IMG/VR virus record: IMGVR_UViG_3300049827_000312
Span: 1-21,483 of that record
DNA: 21,483 nt
Strand: one strand, 5' to 3'
DNA from: a virus
The position numbers were made by a program, and so were the translations under genes. Shown here one piece after another: positions 14,907 to 21,257 of the stretch; the first letter of the stretch is position 1, and every line of letters starts with the position of its first letter. Under the pieces are notes generated by a model. That model was not told where the DNA came from. It saw only the letters and a program-made list of their open reading frames with translations, and did not search any database.

Positions 14907-15851
14907 TTAGACCTCCAACGATTCCAGCGCGTGTGTTCTTATAAATCTGATCATATCTTTCAAAGAAACATCATTAGTTTCAAGGGTAATGATAGCGTCT
15001 TTTACTTTATCGTAATCAGCAGAAATAGTCAACGGAAAGTCTTGAAATGTGTCGTTTTCGAATAACTTGTTTAGGTAATCCCAATCGACCCCTTCAGATG
15101 GATCGACAACAAATTGTCCTTGTTGTAAAGCGTTTTGTCCTAATAGAACAGGATAGTCCATATTAGCACGATCGTTCAGGTTGAAGTGAACACTTTTGAT
15201 CACTTGACCATTGACCTTGATGTCCATAGCAATTATTGGTCGTCGTTCAACACCACCATCAGATGTGTGAACATCGTGAGTGCCAACCAACGGAACAGTC
15301 AATGTTCCACCAAATACAGACGATCGGAACAACACTCGATCGTCGCTAATCTTCCAGTCTTCGGCGTGAACTGAACTTGTTGTTGCACCTGTATCAACCT
15401 TTGCAGTCAATACTTTACCCAACTGGATAAACATAACTTCTGTTGTTAGTCCAATTGGCTGTTGCTGTTCGTTGACCCAGTCTTTATCAAGTTCCAAAGC
15501 ACCCAATCGTTGTGGCATTGTTGGGCGAACATTGACGGGCATTATCACATTGATGTTCGGATTCCACTTCCACATAAATGCAAGCATTGTCCCAGGTTGA
15601 TCTGCGGTCGTCGTTGGATTTTGTTTGCGCGACATTGCAAAATCGTAATACAGCTGGTTTGCTCGTTGTGCATCAATCACATACAACATAAACATATTCC
15701 AACCTTCGTTGATCACTTTGTCAAGAGGTGGATTGTTTGATTTTTGGAAATGGTAGTTGATTCCTTCAACATTGATTTTTTGTTGAGGAACGAACTGCCT
15801 GCGAACAAACGCCATCCGAAGGTCGTTGATTGTGGAAAATTGCTCGTTCAT
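14907..15851 (-). CDS. Retropepsin-like aspartic protease (RimB / 'ATP-dependent zinc protease' family domain)
   Basis: The protein is 314 aa from ATG 15851, chosen because it overlaps the previous stop as ATGA and has AAGGG upstream; an in-frame GTG at 15887 is less likely. The C-terminal half has the aspartic protease signature LTAKVDTGATTSSVHAEDW with catalytic Asp D153, a flap-like region, RRPIIAMDIKVNGQVIKS, and NDRANMDYPVLLGQNALQQG, all features of the RimB-like single-domain family. The N-terminal 130 residues form a separate domain of unknown function (YHFQKSNNPPLDKVINEGWN). Phage members may process virion or host proteins. The target here is unknown. Confidence 0.78.
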   Translation of the reverse strand: MNEQFSTINDLRMAFVRRQFVPQQKINVEGINYHFQKSNNPPLDKVINEGWNMFMLYVIDAQRANQLYYDFAMSRKQNPTTTADQPGTMLAFMWKWNPNINVIMPVNVRPTMPQRLGALELDKDWVNEQQQPIGLTTEVMFIQLGKVLTAKVDTGATTSSVHAEDWKISDDRVLFRSSVFGGTLTVPLVGTHDVHTSDGGVERRPIIAMDIKVNGQVIKSVHFNLNDRANMDYPVLLGQNALQQGQFVVDPSEGVDWDYLNKLFENDTFQDFPLTISADYDKVKDAIITLETNDVSLKDMIRFIRTHALESLEV

Positions 15852-16108
15852 TCGGCACCCTTCATATACATCACGCGTGTCGCACACTCTGCTGCCCTTC
15901 TGGCAAACATCTCAAAGTCGCGCAGCGTTTGGATTGTCAGTTCGCCGTTGTCGATGTGCTTAGTATCTAAACGATCGCCCCACACACTGAACAGCACTCG
16001 CAGTGAGTCCAACTCCATTTGAAGTTTTTCGACTTCTTTTTCCATCACTTGCTGGTCGATTGTTGTTTGTTCTGCAAGCGAATGATAAAACCGATCTTTG
16101 ATGTTCAC
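15848..16108 (-). CDS. Coiled-coil protein of unknown function (86 aa)
   Basis: It starts at GTG 16108, overlapping the nuclease stop as GTGA, with GGGGAG upstream. Residues 8-40 are strongly helical (TTIDQQVMEKEVEKLQMELD), followed by LFSVWGDRLDTKHID and a helical end. No family is recognised. Its tight fit between two overlapping genes supports a real gene. Confidence 0.6.
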   Translation of the reverse strand: MNIKDRFYHSLAEQTTIDQQVMEKEVEKLQMELDSLRVLFSVWGDRLDTKHIDNGELTIQTLRDFEMFARRAAECATRVMYMKGAE

Positions 16109-16782
16109 AGGTGCTTCTCCCCATATTTCTCGTAGAACGTATTTATCAGTTTTAGAAGTTGAGGCACATAAGGGTCAATCTTTCTGCTATACACCATCGG
16201 CACCATACCCTTTTCAACAGCAACAATCACAGTGCTGTCTTCGATTGGTATATTGAATCGTTCAAAATACATCAGAGCATATGCCGTTGTCTGAATGAAA
16301 TACTTGTCGACCATCTCATTGTATTTGTTGTTGTTTGATGTTTTGAAATCGACGATTGATAACACGCCATTATATTCCGCTATACAATCAACGCGTCCAG
16401 CTATTTTTAGACGATCGCTCCACAATGCAGTTTCTTGTGTTTGAATGTTATTGATGTTGCGTAGTTTCAGCTTGACTTGGTTGAACAGCTTGATATTTTC
16501 TAGTTCGTGTCCTGATGTTGGTTCCGAATTGTTGTTTAGGAACTCTTCGATCATTTTATGCACTGCAGTTCCGCGGTCCGCTGCACGCTTTGTTTCTTTA
16601 TCAGCTTTTTTGGGGCCAAGTGATGTTCTCCAATCTCGCAACGCTTGTGGTTCTTCAATTCCAATTACAGTTGTTGCAGATGGATAAAAATTACCTTCGG
16701 GGGTTTTATACCAACGAAGTCCGTTTTGTTGGACGACAGAAAGATCGGGCAGCTGAAAAGGAAGGCTCGTATGGATGAACAT
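16105..16782 (-). CDS. PD-(D/E)XK (RecB/Cas4-like) exonuclease
   Basis: The 225-aa protein carries the complete RecB-family nuclease core: H75 in RGTAVHKMIEEFL, E117, D132 in AGRVDCIAEY, D145-x-K147 in LSIVDFKTS, and Q164xxxY168 in YFIQTTAYAL. Such enzymes are recombination or DNA-end-processing exonucleases in T4-like phages. The motif order, intact residues and length agree with a single-domain nuclease. The start codon at 16782 lacks a clear SD and lies 26 nt after the previous gene, so translation may be weak. It leads an overlapping series that continues into the coiled-coil, protease, oxygenase and transglycosylase genes. Confidence 0.85.
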   Translation of the reverse strand: MFIHTSLPFQLPDLSVVQQNGLRWYKTPEGNFYPSATTVIGIEEPQALRDWRTSLGPKKADKETKRAADRGTAVHKMIEEFLNNNSEPTSGHELENIKLFNQVKLKLRNINNIQTQETALWSDRLKIAGRVDCIAEYNGVLSIVDFKTSNNNKYNEMVDKYFIQTTAYALMYFERFNIPIEDSTVIVAVEKGMVPMVYSRKIDPYVPQLLKLINTFYEKYGEKHL

Positions 16783-16808
16783 CGTTCAATTATATGACAT
16801 TCTTATGT

Positions 16809-17081
16809 TCATTGCAACGGCGGTTGTTGATTTTGTTGGTTCTGTTGCTGGTTTTGTTGTTGGTTCTGTTGGGACGCCATTGCCACACGCTTTGTAATGA
16901 TCGCCTTTTGCTGTTTCAGTGCGAACATTTGCTTATCAAGCATTGTGTTTTGGGGGTCATTCTGTTTCAGTTGATTTTTACGAACAACCAACGCTTGAAT
17001 CTTCCTGTCTAATTCTGCGACTGCTGCTTGATCGGTGGCTAAATCTTCATTGATCAAGAATTGTTTGAAAGTGAATCCCAT
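16809..17081 (-). CDS. Internal-start product: 90-aa capsid-targeted-like protein
   Basis: Inside the 176-aa frame, ATG 17081 is preceded by GAGGAA with a 6-nt spacer, a better ribosome binding site than that of the longer frame. The product starts MGFTFKQFLINED. It resembles the T4 internal protein leader MKTYQEFIAEA, which is cut after Glu by the gp21 protease. The remaining residues are a coiled coil and a Q/N tail. Both starts may be used, or only this one. Confidence 0.55.
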   Translation of the reverse strand: MGFTFKQFLINEDLATDQAAVAELDRKIQALVVRKNQLKQNDPQNTMLDKQMFALKQQKAIITKRVAMASQQNQQQNQQQNQQNQQPPLQ

Positions 17082-17339
17082 CGTTTGTTCCTCAACATGT
17101 TTTTTGTCGTGTTCGTGAACGTCGTCGGTTGCTTTGTTGACGGCCTGTCCTAATCGCGTAAATGTTGTTGTTCTCAATTTACGCATATGTTTTCTGATCT
17201 TTTGCCCTTCACCATGAGTGCGAATTATCGTCATTATACGCTCAATTGATTTTTCAGAGAGGCCAAGCACGTCTGTCAGAATAGCGTGCGTGATTGACTT
17301 GAACCCCTCGTAATTGCGCGTATAATGTTTGTGTTTCAT
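16809..17339 (-). CDS. Inner-head/scaffold-like protein, full-length frame (176 aa)
   Basis: The ATG at 17339 overlaps the stop of the upstream acidic protein as TAATG, with only a weak SD (CAGG). Residues 1-86 are basic and helical (YEGFKSITHAILTDVLGLSE, GEGQKIRKHMRKLR). Residues 87-176 start with MGFTFKQFLINED, which looks like a capsid-targeting peptide. They continue as a coiled coil (AAVAELDRKIQALVVRKNQL) and end in a Gln/Asn repeat. An internal in-frame start may produce the second half alone. The family is not recognised. Confidence 0.6.
   Translation of the reverse strand: MKHKHYTRNYEGFKSITHAILTDVLGLSEKSIERIMTIIRTHGEGQKIRKHMRKLRTTTFTRLGQAVNKATDDVHEHDKKHVEEQTMGFTFKQFLINEDLATDQAAVAELDRKIQALVVRKNQLKQNDPQNTMLDKQMFALKQQKAIITKRVAMASQQNQQQNQQQNQQNQQPPLQ
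16812..16873 (-). repeat. Gln/Asn-rich coding microsatellite
   Basis: The C-terminal codons encode repeats of Q-Q-N-Q (ASQQNQQQNQQQNQQNQQPP). The DNA repeats units of about 9-12 nt (CAGCAGAACCAA variants) and could expand or contract by slippage. A low-complexity tail like this is probably disordered. Confidence 0.8.
17088..17093 (-). promoter_or_regulatory. Internal ribosome binding site (GAGGAA)
   Basis: GAGGAA is placed 6 nt before the in-frame ATG at 17081, inside the 176-codon frame. It is the main evidence for a second translation start. Confidence 0.6.
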
Positions 17340-18466
17340 TATACCTGCACTCGTAGCCGCTTGTATAGCTCGTCAAAAATTTCTTGTGTTGTAATCTTTC
17401 CTGTATTATTGCCAGCAACCCTTGCTTGTGGCACGACATCTCCACCACTATCCTTGATGTCATTTACCACGCGTTCTTCTTCCTCTTCTGCAAACCCAAG
17501 GTCATTTCCGCCGACATCTTGTGTCATATCATGTTTCCACTTTGCGAGTTTCGCTAAAGTTTTTGTTTCATCGTCCATAGACTTTTTGTTCTTGTAGTAT
17601 GCTTCCATATCAAGCACTTGTTCTTCTTGTTTCAGCTTTGATTCCGCTGCTTGTGCTGTATATTTTGCTTTTTCAGCTTCTGCCTCTGCCTTTTTCGCTT
17701 CCGCTTCTGCTTTTCTTGCTTCAGAATCGCTTTGCATCATCTTGATCATTTGTTGCAGTGCTGTATCAGCGTCTGTTCCAGCAGTCATATCTTCTTCACC
17801 ACCGAGATCAAGATCCTCACCGCCTTCGAGGTCTTCGCCACCCTCTCCACCATCAAGCGTCAGGTCTGTTGCAAGAGCATCTCCACCTTCTTCTCCCCCT
17901 TCACCACCAGCAGTATCTTGTACTGATTGTGTTGCAGGCTCTTCTTCATCTTCTTGATCGTTAGGCCACACAACATCAACGATGTCGAACTTGTCTTTCA
18001 AGTTGTACAACACTTCTGCAACATCAGGAGCTTCGCCAGCATCACCATCAAACTCGTCCCGCTCACCATTACCGTTGAGGATCTGTTGCAATGCTTTTTC
18101 AAAGTCGGTCGCTTGGTCGGTGCGGACGTATACTTTGACAACGTTGTTATTTGAGTCTTCCAGTCCAAACGCAACAGTGTCGTCATTTTCGGAATCGGAT
18201 TTCTTTTCCGTTGCCTTCAGTCGGGAAACGACTTCTGCAGGATCAAAATCAGGATCAACATCAAACTCTAGCAGTTGTTGCAGCAACGATTCGTTTGTAT
18301 TGACTTGGTACATATGTCCACGTTTGATCATAACAGGCAGTTTCTTTTTGGTTGCCTTTTTATTGCGCCGAGGTGATCCGCCCCACGGGTTAGCAGCGAT
18401 TGCTCCAGCACCAACAGCACCAGCAGCAGCATCTTCTTGAAGTATAAATTTGCGAAGGTTGTCCAT
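17339..18466 (-). CDS. Acidic scaffold or inner-head protein with capsid-targeting-like N-terminus (375 aa)
   Basis: The start is ATG 18466 with AAGGGA upstream and a CATAAATA late promoter. It opens MDNLRKFILQED, matching the layout K-x-F-[IL]-x-x-E of the T4 capsid-targeting leader, with possible gp21-type cleavage after E11. A basic patch (RRNKKATKKKLP) follows. The middle is extremely acidic with Gly-Glu/Asp repeats (GGEGGEDLEGGEDLDLGGEE), then a long Ala/Lys/Glu helix (ARKAEAEAKKAEAEAEKAKY). The C-terminus (TTQEIFDELYKRLRVQV) is a compact helix. Composition and promoter suggest a late prohead core or similar assembly protein. T4 gp22, gp67 or gp68 equivalence cannot be shown. Confidence 0.65.
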   Translation of the reverse strand: MDNLRKFILQEDAAAGAVGAGAIAANPWGGSPRRNKKATKKKLPVMIKRGHMYQVNTNESLLQQLLEFDVDPDFDPAEVVSRLKATEKKSDSENDDTVAFGLEDSNNNVVKVYVRTDQATDFEKALQQILNGNGERDEFDGDAGEAPDVAEVLYNLKDKFDIVDVVWPNDQEDEEEPATQSVQDTAGGEGGEEGGDALATDLTLDGGEGGEDLEGGEDLDLGGEEDMTAGTDADTALQQMIKMMQSDSEARKAEAEAKKAEAEAEKAKYTAQAAESKLKQEEQVLDMEAYYKNKKSMDDETKTLAKLAKWKHDMTQDVGGNDLGFAEEEEERVVNDIKDSGGDVVPQARVAGNNTGKITTQEIFDELYKRLRVQV

Positions 18467-18496
18467 ATACGTTCCCTTTTAGACAGTTTGTTAGTG

Positions 18497-18504
18497 TATT
18501 TATG
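18497..18504 (-). promoter_or_regulatory. T4-type late promoter (CATAAATA)
   Basis: CATAAATA followed by C, on the minus strand, is identical over nine bases to the rightward late promoter at 5493. It stands 30 nt before ATG 18466 and just after a strong terminator. Confidence 0.75.
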
Positions 18505-18514
18505 GATGCAATAA

Positions 18515-18540
18515 GAAAGCCCAGGCAAGCCTGGGCTTTC
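18515..18540 (-). terminator. Rho-independent terminator after the 89-aa gene
   Basis: A perfect 11-bp stem (GAAAGCCCAGG/CCTGGGCTTTC) has a 4-nt loop. In the leftward direction it ends TTTCTTATT. It separates the 89-aa late gene from the next late promoter. Confidence 0.85.
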
Positions 18541-18590
18541 GGGAAAGGCGAAAGAGCGAGTTCTTTCGCAGTATTATACGAGGTCGAAGA

Positions 18591-18860
18591 TTACTCTGCT
18601 TTTGTTTCTTCGTTAGCAGCCGCTGCTTTTTCGGCAGCCTCAGCCGCTTCTTGCTTCTTCTTTTGCACAGTGGACAGAATTTCGCGTGTGATGTCGCGAA
18701 TTGCTGCTTGCGCCATCAACATATCGAGCCTGCTATCGAGCTCTTTTTGCTTCCAGTGGTCGTAAACTTCCACCAAACGTTGAACTTCTGCGTCGAGTGC
18801 ATCTACGGCATACGTTTCGTTGTCGAGGGTTAGAACTTTTGTTTCATCTGCTTTGATCAT
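18591..18860 (-). CDS. Small conserved late protein (DUF6447-like, 89 aa)
   Basis: The start is ATG 18860 with AAGGAG 8 nt upstream and a CATAAATA late promoter. Residues 8-20 (KVLTLDNETYAVD) followed by LDAEVQRLVEVYDHWKQKEL and a long helix match my memory of small T4-like phage proteins grouped as DUF6447. The C-terminus is Ala/Glu/Lys-rich (AAEAAEKAAAANEETKAE). It is transcribed alone and stopped by a strong terminator, which points to high dosage late in infection. The function is unknown and the family name tentative. Confidence 0.65.
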   Translation of the reverse strand: MIKADETKVLTLDNETYAVDALDAEVQRLVEVYDHWKQKELDSRLDMLMAQAAIRDITREILSTVQKKKQEAAEAAEKAAAANEETKAE

Positions 18861-18896
18861 AGTATTATCTCCTTGTGAGTATAGATTATTGTGTGA

Positions 18897-18904
18897 TATT
18901 TATG
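18897..18904 (-). promoter_or_regulatory. T4-type late promoter (CATAAATA)
   Basis: CATAAATA on the minus strand, 36 nt before ATG 18860, starts three bases after the helicase stop codon. Its placement lets late transcription of the small gene begin independently of the helicase. Confidence 0.72.
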
Positions 18905-18906
18905 CG

Positions 18907-20232
18907 CTAAATATCGACGATGTCCAATAGACTTCTTTTTGGTGTTCCGGGTATTATGTTGTTTTGTACCCTTTCCTGCTTCTTTTGTTCTATTTTTGAT
19001 GCTATCGCCTTCGTGTCGTTCTCTTCTTTTGGATCCCATATACGAAGCGTTTTGTTATTCCAGCCAGTATATATGATCTTTCCTGCACCATCGCTATTAC
19101 GTGTTTTTTCGAATTGAAATCCGATATCCCCTGCTGCTTTCATTGCATTTGTTAGGTGGATAGACACATACACGTCAGCAGTATTGATTTTACTGATACC
19201 ACCAGCAATGTGTGCGTGGCTATGCGTGTCAGCATCAACGGCACTCCTATTCAACTGGGAAGCAGTCGCTCCAACCATATTGAATTCGTTCAAAAGGTTC
19301 CGAAGTTGCTCGGAACATTGTTTATCTTTTTCAAATACGTTATCTGCACTAACTTGCCTATTTGGAGCCATTAGATCAAGATAATCAACACACAACAAAT
19401 CTGGCATATGTCCATATTGCAGTTGATATTCTTTCAAATATGCTCTGATCTCATATGCCTTGGTTCCTGATGGCATATACTTGATCACAAGTCGCTGTTT
19501 GCTTGATACTTTGAACTTTGATACCTTGCTCGCTATCTCGTCGATGTGGTCTCGCCATATTGCGCTACTGACACCACTGATCATTGTATCGAATCTGCGA
19601 CCAACTAAATCTTCCGATAGTTCGAGAGTTATGTACAAAACGTTCAAGTCTTGTAACAAGAAGTTTAGGGCCAGGTTTTTGAGAGTGATCGACTTACCAC
19701 CACCTGAACTGGCACTAAACAATATCAGTTCTTTGCGTAGTAATCCACCATAAAGCAGTTCATCAAACTCTTTCCACAACGTTGGAATTGGCTTGACTGT
19801 TTCCAGTTGTCGTATCAGTCGTTCTTCGGGATCATCGAAATAAACAAGACCGAGATCCCGGTTCAGTGATATGCTGATTGCCGTTTTCAGTTTTTCTTCT
19901 ATTTGCCCGTAGTCGCCCTTCTTCATCAACTCGACGCTGTTGATCAGCGCCTTTTCAATCGCTTTCTGCTTACAAAATCCTTCGATCTCGTTTGTACAAT
20001 ATTCGAACTTGTCACCAGTGATGGTGTGAGTAGCAACACTAACTTCTGTCTCTGCGGTTATCTGTTCGACAGACGGTAATCCTTTGTATGTTTCGTAGTA
20101 TTGCTGGATGAACTTGACAACGGGTTTTAGTTCGGGAACGAAGTAGTCGGGTTTGACGATCGGGTGGCACATCGCGAACAAGTCGGTCGATGACAACAGA
20201 TATTCAACAAGTAGTTGTTGTTTTGCTTTCAT
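18907..20232 (-). CDS. 41: Replicative DNA helicase (DnaB-like, gp41 type)
   Basis: The 441-aa helicase (T4 gp41 has 475) drives fork unwinding. The Walker A motif is at 174-181 (SASSGGGKS with K180), followed by LNVLYITLELSEDLVGRRFD. Walker B is LLCVDYLDLMAP with D283. Further RecA-fold text is GATASQLNRSAVDADTHSHA and the KTRNSDGAGKI finger near the C-terminus. The N-terminal 130 residues are the DnaB-like helical domain (FIQQYYETYKGLPSVEQI). The SD is AAAGGA. It lies apart from the polymerase operon, between virion genes and late head-like genes. Confidence 0.93.
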   Translation of the reverse strand: MKAKQQLLVEYLLSSTDLFAMCHPIVKPDYFVPELKPVVKFIQQYYETYKGLPSVEQITAETEVSVATHTITGDKFEYCTNEIEGFCKQKAIEKALINSVELMKKGDYGQIEEKLKTAISISLNRDLGLVYFDDPEERLIRQLETVKPIPTLWKEFDELLYGGLLRKELILFSASSGGGKSITLKNLALNFLLQDLNVLYITLELSEDLVGRRFDTMISGVSSAIWRDHIDEIASKVSKFKVSSKQRLVIKYMPSGTKAYEIRAYLKEYQLQYGHMPDLLCVDYLDLMAPNRQVSADNVFEKDKQCSEQLRNLLNEFNMVGATASQLNRSAVDADTHSHAHIAGGISKINTADVYVSIHLTNAMKAAGDIGFQFEKTRNSDGAGKIIYTGWNNKTLRIWDPKEENDTKAIASKIEQKKQERVQNNIIPGTPKRSLLDIVDI

Positions 20233-20254
20233 ATGTAGTCCTTTGTAAGGATAA

Positions 20255-20283
20255 ACGATAAATCAAACAACAACTAAAATCAA
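20255..20283 (-). promoter_or_regulatory. Possible sigma70-like promoter upstream of helicase gene
   Basis: TTGATT (20283-20278) and TATCGT (20260-20255) on the minus strand are 17 nt apart, each four of six to the consensus, in the 47-nt gap before the helicase. This is weak evidence. Confidence 0.3.
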
Positions 20284-21257
20284 CGGTAAAATATTGGGGG
20301 ATATGTTGGTACGATTGTTGTTGGATCGCAATATGTTTCACCATTTACGTAGAAGAGTGTTGGTAAAGATGTCGTTGAACTAAAAGTATCCACCAGATGG
20401 TCGGTTGTTTTGTCATACACAGTGAATGGTGATGTTGCTAACAGTATCAACACTTGGTTTGCTGCAACCGGTGTTAGGTTGATCATTGGAATTGTGATCG
20501 GTGCTGATGTAACACCCGTTGCTGCAATATCGCTGTTGAACACATTGAAGCTGAACACTTTGTAGTTCGTTCTGTTGATTACAACAAGCGAATCGTCAGC
20601 ATCCACCCACGACGAAAGGATCGATGGTCTGTTATCAATCCTGTATGTGTATTGGAACTGTGGCGATGCAAGGAACGTGACAGTCAGTGGGAACGTCTCT
20701 GAATCTGTAAACAGATTTTGTGCAATGTCGTACCTTACTGCGATCGTTAGTTCGCCCTTGTTTGTTACCAGCACATTTTGTTTGCTGACAACAGGTGGTG
20801 GTACTATGTTCTTATTTTCAGATGTTACTGTGAAACACTGCACTTCTCCTGCCTCAAACGAATCAAACGTCAACGTCAGTGAGTATATGTCGTTGTATGT
20901 AACGGTGGGCTCAGCAGGTATTAGATACGGTTGGTTGTTTTCGTCATATCTTGTAACATACGTTTTTAGAACGGGAATTACACCGAGATTGTGCTTGATT
21001 CTCCACACGTTTGCAGCAATTGCCTGAACGTGTGTATAAATCATCTTTTTCTGATACCAATAGTCTAATCCTTCAACAGGATCTGCAAGAACCTTTGCTC
21101 TTGCAGGAACCAGACGTCGTTTTACCTTGTGGAGTGTGCCGAGGCACCCATCAGTAATAATACACCGCTGTGCAGTGTCAATTCCGTGCCGGTTGTATTG
21201 AACATCAACCTGACGATTACACGTATCGCATTTGTAAGTTACAATTCCATCAGCCAT
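20280..21257 (-). CDS. Virion protein with N-terminal zinc ribbon and WxIxHxL module (325 aa)
   Basis: It begins MADGIVTYKCDTCNRQVDVQ. Four Cys (C10, C13, C32, C38; C-x2-C-x18-C-x5-C) form a likely zinc ribbon. Residues 74-142 are the module found in the rightward fibre cassette (YTHVQAIAANVWRIKHNLG, then LTLTFDSFEAGEVQCF). The C-terminal 180 residues are beta-rich (PLTVTFLASPQFQYTYRIDN; TSAPITIPMINLTPVAANQV). The start overlaps the upstream partial gene by 8 nt. The shared module suggests a tail or baseplate surface protein even though it lies beside the helicase. No exact family is recognised. Confidence 0.65.
   Translation of the reverse strand: MADGIVTYKCDTCNRQVDVQYNRHGIDTAQRCIITDGCLGTLHKVKRRLVPARAKVLADPVEGLDYWYQKKMIYTHVQAIAANVWRIKHNLGVIPVLKTYVTRYDENNQPYLIPAEPTVTYNDIYSLTLTFDSFEAGEVQCFTVTSENKNIVPPPVVSKQNVLVTNKGELTIAVRYDIAQNLFTDSETFPLTVTFLASPQFQYTYRIDNRPSILSSWVDADDSLVVINRTNYKVFSFNVFNSDIAATGVTSAPITIPMINLTPVAANQVLILLATSPFTVYDKTTDHLVDTFSSTTSLPTLFYVNGETYCDPTTIVPTYPPIFYR
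20832..21038 (-). repeat. Adhesin module copy 6 (leftward)
   Basis: Residues 74-142 of the zinc-ribbon protein: YTHVQ...NVWRIKHNLG...PVLKTYV...LIPAEP...SLTLTF...AGEVQCF. It is particularly like copies 2 and 4 in the YxHxQ start, although it lies 17 kb away on the other strand. Confidence 0.65.

Noticed and set aside
15852-15887. Upstream GTG start for the protease gene
   Set aside because: The ATG at 15851 overlaps the previous stop as ATGA and has an SD. The 12 extra residues (MCDTRDVYEGCR) look like the other frame of the preceding gene.
16140-16147. GATAAATA on the minus strand before the coiled-coil gene at 16108
   Set aside because: It is one mismatch from the late consensus but lies inside the nuclease coding sequence and has no supporting terminator or gap. 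Chance is likely, so it was not annotated as a promoter.
17651-18440. Long open frames on the plus strand opposite the acidic protein
   Set aside because: They are low-complexity antisense (Ser, Leu, His and Pro runs) mirroring the Glu/Asp/Gly codons of the leftward gene, with no SD or domain.
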